64,000 bases of DNA from Rubrivivax sp. A210. GTDB lineage: Bacteria > Pseudomonadota > Gammaproteobacteria > Burkholderiales > Burkholderiaceae_C. Every line of letters starts with the position of its first letter. The stretch's first letter is position 1. The DNA is taken from the NCBI RefSeq assembly GCF_904426505.1, contig NZ_CAJGBN010000009.1, positions 1 through 64,000 of the forward strand, written 5' to 3'. The notes below the pieces were generated by a model, which saw only the letters and a list, made by a program, of their open reading frames with translations, had not been told where the DNA came from and ran no database searches. The position numbers and the translations under genes are program-made. Below, piece after piece: positions 25,481 through 33,546 of the stretch.

Positions 25481-26745
25481 GCTGTGCCCCCCGCCCGGTC
25501 CACCCCATTGATCATCCTGGTGTCGACCAACCAGCGCGGCCAGAACTCATCACCCGCCGACAGCAGCCTGCGCAACTGGGCATGAATCGCCGCCTGGGTG
25601 TCCAGGCCCGCGGGCAGAGGCTTGTCTCCCCGCATGAAGGCTTCGGCTGCCTCGATGGCATGTTCGGCTTCTACCGACCGCGCTTGCTCCAGCCCGAATG
25701 TTTCGGACACCAGCCAACTGCTGGCGTCACCCTGGGTGGCCCAGCCGCCTTGGTCGATGGCCACCTGGCCGTTGCGCAGCAAGAGGTGAACCAGGTCGTC
25801 CTGGCCGGCATCGAAGAACGGCTCCAGCGACGCCGCCACCAGCGGCGAATGGGTGGCCACCAGCATCTGCGGCGCACGGCCGGTCTTGCCGCGAAGGGTG
25901 TCGATGGCGGTCAGCACGCTGGGCAGGATGGCGCGCTGCCAGCGCGGGTGCAGATGCGTCTCGGGTTCGTCGAACAGCACCACGAAACGGTCTACCGGCT
26001 TCTTGCCCAACAGCCGCGCGGCGGCCCGGTGCTCGTGCCAGGCCCACACCAGAAAGTAGGCCAGCGCCAACACCCGACGCACGCCGGCCGAGGCCAGCGA
26101 CACCGGCACGGTCTGGTTGCCCACCAGCAGCGTCGGCCGTTCGCGGCCCTCGCCCAGGAACACGCGCTGCGGCTGCCCCACCCGCAGCGGCTCGGACGGC
26201 GGCGACAGCACACGCAGCACGTCTTCCAGCACCTTGAACTGCGGCTTGCGGCCTTCCTGCCAGTTGACCCAGTCACGCTCCAGCCCTTCGCACACGCGCT
26301 GGCCTTTGATGTCCAGGCCGTCCCACACCTGCGGCGCCTGAAAGTGGTAGGCCGCGGGGCGGCCAGGGTCGGTACGCCAGTAGTTGCGCGCCGGATCCCA
26401 CACCGAGAAGCCACCGTCGATGCGGATGTAGACCACGATGCCCGGCATCGGTGGGCGCTTGGCCTCCAGCGGCCACGACTCGTCGGCGCGGCGGAACGTG
26501 GAAGCCACCGTCACGGTCGACTTGCCGGCACCCTTGACGCCGTATTCGATCGTCGCCTTCTTGGCCGACGGCGCCGGCAAGGCCACCGCGCTGGCCCAGG
26601 TGCGCGTCAACGCCCACCATGCCAGGTCGAGCAGGAAGCTCTTGCCCAGGCCGTTGTCGCCGGCAATCAAGTTGATGCGCTCGGCCCAATCGACGCGCAC
26701 GTCGGGGGCGAGGCCGACGTTCTTCAGGTGCATGTACTGCAGCAT
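25477..26745 (-). CDS. AAA/ABC-type ATPase of defence class (PtuA-like)
   Basis: A 422-residue ATPase of the SMC/RecF/ABC-like AAA group. Walker A GDNGLGKS is at 29-36, right after the N-terminal strand as in RecF-like proteins. An ABC-signature-like segment, SLASAGVRRVLALAYFL, lies at 216-232. Walker B VVLFDEPETHLHP is at 255-267 and the H-loop LVATHSP at 295-301. The C-terminus has GDEFWPRWL, common in defence ATPases. There is no long coiled-coil, so it is too short for a Rad50-like protein. It starts 38 bases after hsdS and is coupled to the HNH gene. Septu PtuA is the closest functional parallel; an OLD- or RloA-like role is the alternative. Confidence 0.8.
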   Translation of the reverse strand: MLQYMHLKNVGLAPDVRVDWAERINLIAGDNGLGKSFLLDLAWWALTRTWASAVALPAPSAKKATIEYGVKGAGKSTVTVASTFRRADESWPLEAKRPPMPGIVVYIRIDGGFSVWDPARNYWRTDPGRPAAYHFQAPQVWDGLDIKGQRVCEGLERDWVNWQEGRKPQFKVLEDVLRVLSPPSEPLRVGQPQRVFLGEGRERPTLLVGNQTVPVSLASAGVRRVLALAYFLVWAWHEHRAAARLLGKKPVDRFVVLFDEPETHLHPRWQRAILPSVLTAIDTLRGKTGRAPQMLVATHSPLVAASLEPFFDAGQDDLVHLLLRNGQVAIDQGGWATQGDASSWLVSETFGLEQARSVEAEHAIEAAEAFMRGDKPLPAGLDTQAAIHAQLRRLLSAGDEFWPRWLVDTRMINGVDRAGGTA

Positions 26746-26783
26746 GGGTGCGGCTTGCCTTGGAGGTGGTGCCTGATTTTGGC

Positions 26784-27932
26784 TTACAGGCCGCCGTTGA
26801 AGGCGCGGTGTTGGAGGGAGGCGAACAGCGCGTCCAACTCGGCCAGCGCGGCGCGGTGAGTGGCTTTCAGGGATTCGACGGCTTGGATGCGGGTGGCGAA
26901 GGTTTGTTGGAGGGTCAGCGGCGGGACTGCGATTTCGAACTTCTCGAAGGCTGACTTGTTCAGGATTGGCACTGTGGTGCTGGCGGCCTGAGCGGCCAAT
27001 TGACCCTTGAGGAATCGAAGCGCCGCGAGGCCATAAACGTCATCCACGGCATCACACCATTCGACGGCGTTTATCTGTTGATTGAAGGCGCTACGAACCT
27101 TAGCCATTCCCAACTTGCCGACCGTGCCAATGCAGCACACAAGTGCTGCGCCGGCTCGGACTGGGTTGACTTCAGCGACGCCTTCCTCTGTGAGCGTGCG
27201 CTTTGCAGGTTCTTCGTTTTCGAGGTCGCCAGGTGTGATGAACGGTACATCGCCCCCGAACATTCCTTCCTTGGACGAAGGCGGTGTTCGACCAGTTGTC
27301 ACGCGCCCGAGAGCCTTGAGCGGTGATTTAGGCCAGGACGAAGGAAGCTGACGTGGATCACCGAACATCTCGATGAAGATGGACTGCGTAAGGCTATCCA
27401 GTTGCGCCAAGGCCTCCCGGCGCTTGGCGCTGAGCTCATCGGCTTTGTCGAGGATAGCGGCGATGCGGCGTTGTTCGGGAAGCGAGGGGAGGGGAATACT
27501 CAGCGCCTTAAGCGTTGTTGCATTGACGCCGGGCTGCGCCACCCCTCTGGCACCTTTTGAGATCTGCGCCCAGTAGTCCTTGGACTGGAAAAATTGATTC
27601 ACAAAATGTGGATCGATTTCCTTGACCAGTCGGACTCGAATCAAGTACGAGGCGAACACAGCGTCTTCGGGGCAGTCCTCTATAAGAAAAGTCTTGCCGG
27701 TCGTGGCGCCTGTTCTGGCGAACACGATGTCACCAGGCTGAAGATTGGCCTCTTTGGCTTCTCGGACGCTGCACTCGCACCATGGGACTTGGCGCCAATC
27801 CACGCCATTGGCCTGAATATCAGTAATTCGCAGGAACTTGGGTCCGACTGACTCCCTTGAAGCAGATGCAGTAACCCCGTAGTCAACGCTGTTCGCGACT
27901 TGACTCAAGGGAACCCGAGGCCAGTTGCTCAC
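26784..27932 (-). CDS. hsdS: Type I restriction-modification specificity subunit (HsdS)
   Basis: A 382-residue protein with two target recognition domains. The first (about 1-165) has PGDIVFARTGATTGK and ends in the conserved helix PLPSLPEQRRIAAILDKADEL. The second (about 200-380) has PFITPGDLENEE and ends in PPLTLQQTFATRIQAVESL. The duplicated half-and-half architecture is standard. The start is a GTG that overlaps the hsdM stop codon in GTGA. Base composition in the second recognition domain is less GC-rich than in its neighbours, as expected for a fast-exchanging specificity gene. The DNA target cannot be read from the sequence. Confidence 0.93.
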   Translation of the reverse strand: MSNWPRVPLSQVANSVDYGVTASASRESVGPKFLRITDIQANGVDWRQVPWCECSVREAKEANLQPGDIVFARTGATTGKTFLIEDCPEDAVFASYLIRVRLVKEIDPHFVNQFFQSKDYWAQISKGARGVAQPGVNATTLKALSIPLPSLPEQRRIAAILDKADELSAKRREALAQLDSLTQSIFIEMFGDPRQLPSSWPKSPLKALGRVTTGRTPPSSKEGMFGGDVPFITPGDLENEEPAKRTLTEEGVAEVNPVRAGAALVCCIGTVGKLGMAKVRSAFNQQINAVEWCDAVDDVYGLAALRFLKGQLAAQAASTTVPILNKSAFEKFEIAVPPLTLQQTFATRIQAVESLKATHRAALAELDALFASLQHRAFNGGL

Positions 27933-29467
27933 CCGAGCATCCCCTCAAGCTCCTTCATCCCCGCCTGAATCTCCTCCTCCAACTCAGCTAGCCTCGCCAG
28001 AATCTCCAAGGGCGGCACATGCTCCACCGCGTCATGCACCACCTCCTTGTACCGATTGATCGACAGGTCATACCCATTGCCCGCGATCTCCGCCTTGGGC
28101 ACGCAAAAACTCTGGTCGGTGCGCGCACGCTGCCGCTCGGCGCCATCCTTACGCCGCCAGCGCACCAGCACATCGGGCAGGTTGTTCTTCGCATGCTCGG
28201 CCTCGCTCAAGGCCTGCGCCGGGTTCACGCCCAGCAGGTTCTCAGCCAGCAGCGGTGCCCGCTTGTCGTCCAGGCTCCACCCATCGGCGCGCATGTCGTA
28301 GAACCACACGCTGTCGGTGCCGCCGGAGTTGGTCTTGGTGAAGAACAGGATGGCGGTGGACACGCCCGCGTAGGGCTTGAACACGCCCGAGGGCAGCGAC
28401 ACCACGGCGTCGAGCTTGTGGTCTTCAACGATCAGGCGACGCAGTTCCTTGTGCGCGTTGCTGCTGCCGAACAGCACGCCGTCGGGCACGATCACCGCGG
28501 CGCGGCCGCCGGGCTTGAGCAGGCGGATGAACAGTGCCAGGAACAGCAATTCGGTCTTCTTGGTCTTGACGATGGCCAGCAGGTCCTTGGCCGTGTTCTC
28601 GTAGTCCAGGCTGCCGGCAAACGGCGGGTTGGCGTGGATCAGCGTGTACGCCTCTTCGTCGTCGGCGTGGTCTTGCGACAGCGCGTCCTTGTAGCGGATG
28701 TCGGGGTTGTCCACCCCGTGCAGCGCCAGGTTCATGCTGCCGATGCGCAGCATGGTGTTGTCGAAGTCGTAGCCGTGGAACATGCCGTGGTGGAAGTGCT
28801 CACGCAGCTTGGCATCACGAAAGGTCTCGGGGTGCTTGTCGCGCAGGTACTCACCGGCCACCACCAAGAAGCCGCAGGTGCCGGCGGCCGGGTCGCACAT
28901 CACGTCTTTCGGTGTGGGCGCGGTCATCTCGATCATCAGCCGGATGATGTGGCGCGGCGTGCGGAACTGGCCGTTCTGGCCGGCACTGGCAATCTTGCCC
29001 AGCATGTATTCGTAGAGGTCGCCCTTGGTGTCGCGGTCGTCCATCGGCACCTGGTCGATCATGTCCACCACCTTGGCCAGCAGCGCTGGCGTGGGGATGG
29101 TGAAGCGGGCGTCCTTCATGTGGTGCGCAAAGCTGCTGCCATCGCCGCCCAGGCTGCGCATGAAGGGGAACACATGCTCGCCCACCACGGTGTACATCTC
29201 GGCCGGCGCGAAGTTCTTGAAGCGTGACCAGCGCAGGTCGGCGTAGTCGCGCCCCTTGGCGTCGGCGCCCGCTGGGTAGACGCGGCGCTCGATGGGCTTG
29301 CCCAGGCGGATGGCCTTGTTCTCTTCCAGCGTGTGCAGGTCGTCGAGCCGGCGCTGGAACAGCAGGTAGGTGATCTGCTCGATCACCTCGATCGGGTTGG
29401 CGATGCCGCCGGACCAGAAGGCGTTCCAGATGGCATCGACCTGGCTGCGGAGTTCGCCTGTGAGCAT
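27929..29467 (-). CDS. hsdM: Type I restriction-modification DNA adenine methyltransferase (HsdM)
   Basis: A 512-residue N6-adenine methyltransferase from the ATG at 29467. MLTGELRSQVDAIWNAFWSGG is the usual family N-terminus. The helical N-terminal domain runs to about 150. SAM-binding motif I, DPAAGTCGF, is at 192-200 and catalytic motif IV, NPPF, at 280-283. It overlaps hsdS by 4 bases. No ribosome-binding site precedes the ATG; instead a run of eight C residues abuts it on the coding strand. The frame stays open upstream to a TTG at 29554. It modifies host DNA and would protect it from the HsdR nuclease encoded four genes downstream. Confidence 0.94.
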   Translation of the reverse strand: MLTGELRSQVDAIWNAFWSGGIANPIEVIEQITYLLFQRRLDDLHTLEENKAIRLGKPIERRVYPAGADAKGRDYADLRWSRFKNFAPAEMYTVVGEHVFPFMRSLGGDGSSFAHHMKDARFTIPTPALLAKVVDMIDQVPMDDRDTKGDLYEYMLGKIASAGQNGQFRTPRHIIRLMIEMTAPTPKDVMCDPAAGTCGFLVVAGEYLRDKHPETFRDAKLREHFHHGMFHGYDFDNTMLRIGSMNLALHGVDNPDIRYKDALSQDHADDEEAYTLIHANPPFAGSLDYENTAKDLLAIVKTKKTELLFLALFIRLLKPGGRAAVIVPDGVLFGSSNAHKELRRLIVEDHKLDAVVSLPSGVFKPYAGVSTAILFFTKTNSGGTDSVWFYDMRADGWSLDDKRAPLLAENLLGVNPAQALSEAEHAKNNLPDVLVRWRRKDGAERQRARTDQSFCVPKAEIAGNGYDLSINRYKEVVHDAVEHVPPLEILARLAELEEEIQAGMKELEGMLG

Positions 29468-29745
29468 GGGGGGGGTGGGGTTCGGGTGAAGGATTGGCGA
29501 GGGCTGGCTCAGGCAGCGATGACATTCACCGGGGTAAATACCTTGCAGTCCCAAGGCGCGGACCCGCGCGGTCAGGCCCAGAGAATAAGGGCACTTCCGG
29601 ATGCTGGCAGGGCACAGGCAGGCAGCCGTCCGGCGCCGCTCTGGCGGTGGAAAGGGCGGTCAGCCCGGCTTGGATTCCGATTGCCAACGAAGCTCAAGCG
29701 AAGCGAGGCAAGCTCGCGGGCCGTATGCGGCCACCCCAGAAACGA
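29468..29745. promoter_or_regulatory. Upstream region of the restriction operon
   Basis: This stretch must hold the promoter for hsdM. It contains a G8 run at 29468-29475 touching the hsdM start codon and an imperfect dyad, TTCACCGGGGTAAA (29525-29538), about 60 bases upstream. No confident -35/-10 pair was found. Open frames here are not protein-like. Confidence 0.4.
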
Positions 29746-29773
29746 CGAAGCCCGTCACGATGGACGGGCTTCG
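29746..29773 (-). terminator. Intrinsic terminator after tRNA-Phe
   Basis: CGAAGCCCGTC and GACGGGCTTCG form a perfect 11-bp stem with a 6-base loop. In the minus direction the stem is followed by TCGTTTCT, a modest T-run. It lies 11 bases beyond the tRNA 3' end and would end the tRNA transcript before the restriction operon. Confidence 0.75.
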
Positions 29774-29784
29774 GCGGGGATGAC

Positions 29785-29860
29785 TGGTGGCCTGGGGCGG
29801 AATCGAACCACCGACACGCGGATTTTCAATCCGCTGCTCTACCAACTGAGCTACCAGGCC
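29785..29860 (-). tRNA. tRNA-Phe (anticodon GAA)
   Basis: The 76-nt minus-strand sequence folds as a complete cloverleaf. The acceptor stem is GGCCTGG with CCAGGCC. The D arm is GCTCAGTTGGTAGAGC. The anticodon stem GCGGA/TCCGC closes a loop whose central bases are GAA. The T arm contains GGTTCGATTCC. The 3' CCA is encoded. It is followed by a strong hairpin. It marks the right-hand border of the accessory region, with its 3' end facing it. Confidence 0.96.
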
Positions 29861-29903
29861 GTGCAGAGCCCGCCATTATAGCCAGCTCTTTGGCGCCTTC
29901 TGC

Positions 29904-30608
29904 TCAGCCGCCGCGCTTGTTGCGCGTGAGGTCGACGCCCAGTTGCTTGAGCTTGCGGTAGAGGTGGGTGCGCTCGAGGCCGGTCTTCTCGGCCACGCGC
30001 GTCATCGAGCCGTTTTCCTTGGCCAGGTGAAACTCGAAATAGCTCTTCTCGAAGGCGTCGCGGGCCTCGCGCAGCGGACGGTCGAGGTCGAAGCTCTGTT
30101 CGGCGTGCGGGCCGTCGTTGAGCATGAGGGCCGGCAGCAGGCCGCCGCCGCCGCCACCGCCGCCAGGGGCCAGCGCATCGCTGGCGCCGCTGCCGTCGCC
30201 GCGCAGGCCACCGGCCAGATTGGCCACAACCCCGCCGCGTGGCGCGGGCTTCATCAGCGCTTGGTCCACCGCGCGCAGCAGCTTCTGCAGCGTGATGGGC
30301 TTTTCGAGGAAGGCGCTGGCGCCGTACTTGGTGGCCTCGACCGCGGTGTCGATGGTGCCGTGGCCGCTCATCATGATCACCGGCATCGAGAGCTGGCCGC
30401 CGGCCGACCACTCCTTGAGCAGCGTGACGCCGTCGACATCGGGCATCCAGATGTCGAGCAGCACCAGGTCGGGACGCAGCGATTCGCGCACCAGGCGGGC
30501 CTGGGCCGCGTTCTCGGCCAGTTCGACGGTATGGCCTTCGTCGGCAAGGATTTCCGACAGCAGGGCACGGATGCCGAGCTCGTCGTCTACGACCAGGATG
30601 GTTGCCAT
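29904..30608 (-). CDS. NtrX-like response regulator without AAA domain
   Basis: A 234-residue regulator. The receiver domain (1-120) has acidic pocket VDDE, phospho-acceptor Asp 52 in LLDIWMPD, and the conserved Lys in EKPIT. A glycine-rich linker with eight consecutive Gly (about 153-160) connects it to a Fis-type helix-turn-helix at the C-terminus (MTRVAEKTGLERTHLYRKLKQLGVD). The sigma-54 AAA module of classical NtrX is absent, as is usual for the Burkholderiales form. It starts 5 bases after the ntrY-like kinase and is its expected partner. It may sense nitrogen or redox state; that is from family knowledge. Confidence 0.9.
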   Translation of the reverse strand: MATILVVDDELGIRALLSEILADEGHTVELAENAAQARLVRESLRPDLVLLDIWMPDVDGVTLLKEWSAGGQLSMPVIMMSGHGTIDTAVEATKYGASAFLEKPITLQKLLRAVDQALMKPAPRGGVVANLAGGLRGDGSGASDALAPGGGGGGGGLLPALMLNDGPHAEQSFDLDRPLREARDAFEKSYFEFHLAKENGSMTRVAEKTGLERTHLYRKLKQLGVDLTRNKRGG

Positions 30609-30613
30609 GGGCT

Positions 30614-32914
30614 CTAGGTTGTCTGCGTGGGGTCGCCCGCGGTGGCCGGCGCGGGGACGGCCACGGCGCCGGCCTGTCGGGAGGCCGGCGCCGCGGCGAA
30701 CTTGGAAAATGATAACGAAACGCGCGCCCCGGTCACCGGGCCGTCGGGTTCGTCACCGGCGTGCAGGTTGGCGGCGCGCAGGCGGGCGCCGTGTTCGTCG
30801 GCAATCTTCTTCACCACGGCCAGGCCCAGGCCCGTGCCCTTGGCCTTGGTCGTGACATAGGGTTCGAAGGCGCGCTTGAGCACCTTGTCGGCGAAGCCGG
30901 GGCCGTTGTCGATGACGGTCAGGCGCACCGCGCGCAGCTCGCCGTGCTCACCGAGCGCGCTGCTGGTGATGATCTCGACCTGGCCGTCGGGCCGGTCGGC
31001 CACCGCGTCCAGGCCGTTCTGCACGAGGTTGTGGATGACCTGGCGCAGCTGGGTGGCGTCGCCCAGGATGCGCGGCAACCCGGGCTCCAGGCGCGCCAGC
31101 AGCAGGCCGTTGTCCAGCGCCTGGCCGTACAGGGCCAGCACCTCGCCGGCCAGCGCGTCCAGGTCCAGCGGGTGCATCTGCGCCGCCGGCAGCCGCGCGT
31201 AGTCGCGGAACTCGTTGACCAGCGTCTGCATGGCCTGCACCTGGCTCACGATGGTGTTGACCGAGCGCTGCAGCAGCGCCTGGTCGGCGCCCTCGAGCTT
31301 GTGGCCCAGGCGGTGCTGCAGCCGTTCGGCCGAGAGCTGGATGGGCGTGAGCGGGTTCTTGATCTCGTGCGCCAGGCGCCGCGCCACCTCGGCCCAGGCG
31401 GCGCTGCGCTGGGCCGAGACGACCTCGGTGATGTCGTCGAAGACCATCAGCCGCGCGTCGCCGGGCAGGGTGGCGCCGCGCACCAGCAGCGTGAGTGTGG
31501 TGCCGTCGCCGCGCTTGAGCTCGAAGCTCTCCTGCCACTGGTCGCGCTCGCCGGCCTCGGGGCTGGTGGCCAGCAGTTCGAAGCGCTGCTCGACGCCTTG
31601 CGAGAACTCCTGCAGATCGGGCAGTTCCGACAGCAGCCGGCCCCGCCAGGCCGACAGCGGGCGCTGCAGGATGCGCGTGGCGCCGGGGTTGACGGTGTCG
31701 ATGTGGCCCTCGCGGTCAAACACGACGACGCCGGCCGTGAGGGTGTCGAGGATGGTCTGCAGCCGCGTGCGCGCGCCCTCCAGCTGCAGCATGCCGCGCT
31801 GCACCTGGGTGCGCGCCTCGGCCACCTGGGCCGTCATGTCGGCAAAGCTGCGCGTCAGGCCGCCCAGCTCGTCGGCGCTGGCGAACACCGGCTTGGCCGT
31901 GAGGTCGCCGGCGGCCACCTGGCGCACGCCGTCGGCCAGCAGCAGCAGCGGGCGCGTGAGCTGGTTGCCGAGCACGATGGACAGCAGCACGGCGGCAAAC
32001 ACGGCCAGGATCAGCGCCAGGGTCAGCGTGCCCACGTACATGCGGCGCAGGCCGTCGCGCGCCAGCGCGCGCTGCTGGTATTCGCTGTAGGCGGCCTGCA
32101 CCGCCAGCGCGTCCAGCGCCAGCGTGCGGCTCACCGGCCGCAGCACCATCAGGAAGCGCTCCTCGCCCAGGGCCAGCACGATCTGGCTGCGCGGCACGCC
32201 CACGATGGCGCGCACGCGCGCACCGCCACCGCCGGGGGCCAGCGACTCCTCGTCCAGGCCCTCGAACTGGCTCGCGGCGCCGGCCTGCCGGGCCTGGCGC
32301 AGCAGGGCGGGCGCCGGGCGCTCGGGCGGGCCCGAGTCAGCGCTGCCGCCGGCGCTGAGCAGCACCTGGCCGCCGGCGGTGACCAGCGAGACGGCGCTGC
32401 CGTCGAGCTGCTCGCGCAGGCGCTCCAGCACCAGCGGCGTCACCTGGGTGCGGCTGTCGGCCAGGCGCTCGGCGGCGGCGCGCGTCTTGGCCACCAGGTC
32501 GCTGGACAGGCCGTCCAGCGTGCCCTTGCCCAGCGCCAGGCCGGCGTCCAGCGCGCCGGCCACGCGCACGTCGAACCAGGCCTGGATGCTGCGCGAGACG
32601 AACTGGTAGCTCACGGTGTAGATCACCAGCCCCGGCAGCAGGCTCACGAGGGCAAAGATGCCGGCCAGCTTGATGAGCAGCCGGGTGCCGAACTTGCCGC
32701 GCCGCAAGCGGCTGGCCAGGCGTGCCACGACGAGCACGATGACCAGGGCCAGCAGGGCGGCCACCGCGACGTTGACCCAGAAGATCCACTCGAAATGGCG
32801 CTCGTAGAAGCTGCCATCGGGGTTGGCGAACGACAGCACGAAGGCCAGCACCAGCGCCGCGCCGGTGGTGGCCACGACGGCCACGATCCAGGCCCAGCGG
32901 GCGGTGCGGCTCAT
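30614..32914 (-). CDS. NtrY-like membrane sensor histidine kinase
   Basis: A 766-residue kinase. Membrane spans lie near residues 9-29, 44-64, 81-103 and 294-318, the last two bracketing a periplasmic domain. HAMP (318-372) and PAS (about 380-495) follow. The HisKA motif RRLAHEIKNPLTPIQ has phospho-acceptor His 516. The HATPase domain has NLVQNGLDA, DNGPGF and GTGLGLAVVKK. All catalytic boxes are present. It is cotranscribed with the DUF4390 gene (13-base gap) and the short response regulator (5-base gap), an arrangement conserved next to rsmB in Burkholderiales. Confidence 0.93.
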   Translation of the reverse strand: MSRTARWAWIVAVVATTGAALVLAFVLSFANPDGSFYERHFEWIFWVNVAVAALLALVIVLVVARLASRLRRGKFGTRLLIKLAGIFALVSLLPGLVIYTVSYQFVSRSIQAWFDVRVAGALDAGLALGKGTLDGLSSDLVAKTRAAAERLADSRTQVTPLVLERLREQLDGSAVSLVTAGGQVLLSAGGSADSGPPERPAPALLRQARQAGAASQFEGLDEESLAPGGGGARVRAIVGVPRSQIVLALGEERFLMVLRPVSRTLALDALAVQAAYSEYQQRALARDGLRRMYVGTLTLALILAVFAAVLLSIVLGNQLTRPLLLLADGVRQVAAGDLTAKPVFASADELGGLTRSFADMTAQVAEARTQVQRGMLQLEGARTRLQTILDTLTAGVVVFDREGHIDTVNPGATRILQRPLSAWRGRLLSELPDLQEFSQGVEQRFELLATSPEAGERDQWQESFELKRGDGTTLTLLVRGATLPGDARLMVFDDITEVVSAQRSAAWAEVARRLAHEIKNPLTPIQLSAERLQHRLGHKLEGADQALLQRSVNTIVSQVQAMQTLVNEFRDYARLPAAQMHPLDLDALAGEVLALYGQALDNGLLLARLEPGLPRILGDATQLRQVIHNLVQNGLDAVADRPDGQVEIITSSALGEHGELRAVRLTVIDNGPGFADKVLKRAFEPYVTTKAKGTGLGLAVVKKIADEHGARLRAANLHAGDEPDGPVTGARVSLSFSKFAAAPASRQAGAVAVPAPATAGDPTQTT

Positions 32915-32927
32915 GGCCGGGCGCCTG

Positions 32928-33482
32928 TCACGGCTCGACCTTGATGACCTGGCTCACGCCCACCGCCCAATCGCCCTTGTCGCCCAGGCTGCCCAGGCCG
33001 AACTGCATGGGGCCGGGCAACTGGGTGGTGTCGAGCCGGTAGCTGAACTGCACGTAGTAGCCCTTGTCACCGGCCTCGAGTGCGGCCAGGTCGGCCAGTT
33101 TCCAGCCGGCGCTGCGCGAGGCCGTGGCCAGGGCCTCGGAGAGCGTGTGGTAGGTCTGGTTGAGCCCGCCCAGGCTCAGCTTCCAGGCCCCGGTGAGCGG
33201 CTGGTAGGCGACGCGCCAGGAGCGCGAGACGCGGGCCACGCGCTCGTCGCGCCAGTACCAGCGGCTGCGCAGCAGCTGGGCCTCGGCGACGAAGTAGATC
33301 GGCACGCCGCGCTGCAGCGCGTCTTCTACCGCCTTGGGCAGGCTGACGCGGGCGCTGAACTCGAGGTTGAGGGCGCCTTCGGCACGCGCCGTCTGCAGCG
33401 TCGCCAGCTCCACCCCCTGGGCCTGCGCCGGCAGACCGGCCAGCAGGCAGGCACACGTCAGCAGCAGCCGCAGGCCCTGCAT
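32928..33482 (-). CDS. DUF4390 domain protein
   Basis: A 184-residue exported protein of unknown function. The ATG at 33482 gives a clean signal peptide, MQGLRLLLTCACLLAGLPAQA; an in-frame start at 33512 adds 10 residues. The mature part is beta-rich (LNLEFSARVSLPKAVEDALQRGVPIYFV; YYVQFSYRLDTTQLPGPMQFGLG), as in DUF4390. The family is nearly always found between rsmB and ntrY, so it may help the kinase sense a periplasmic signal; that is inferred from gene order only. Confidence 0.88.
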   Translation of the reverse strand: MQGLRLLLTCACLLAGLPAQAQGVELATLQTARAEGALNLEFSARVSLPKAVEDALQRGVPIYFVAEAQLLRSRWYWRDERVARVSRSWRVAYQPLTGAWKLSLGGLNQTYHTLSEALATASRSAGWKLADLAALEAGDKGYYVQFSYRLDTTQLPGPMQFGLGSLGDKGDWAVGVSQVIKVEP

Positions 33483-33546
33483 GATGGTGTGTCGAACCGG
33501 CGGTGGCTGCATGCGGCGGGGCTGGGCTTGGCGGCTGTGGCGGGGC

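Larger units (their letters stand above)
18401..29467. other. Candidate defence/accessory island beside tRNA-Phe
   Basis: About 11 kb holding hipBA and a six-gene type I restriction-modification operon with an embedded ATPase-HNH pair. It sits on the 3' side of tRNA-Phe (29785-29860), a usual insertion position for islands. Parts of hsdS and the flanking small genes are less GC-rich than the chromosome around them. No integrase and no copy of the tRNA 3' end were found at the left edge, so this is inferred from gene content and position. Confidence 0.5.

Noticed and set aside
30120..30180. GC-rich microsatellite-like tract in the ntrX-like gene
   Set aside because: It encodes a poly-Gly linker in a continuous frame. 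Such linkers are ordinary in this regulator type.
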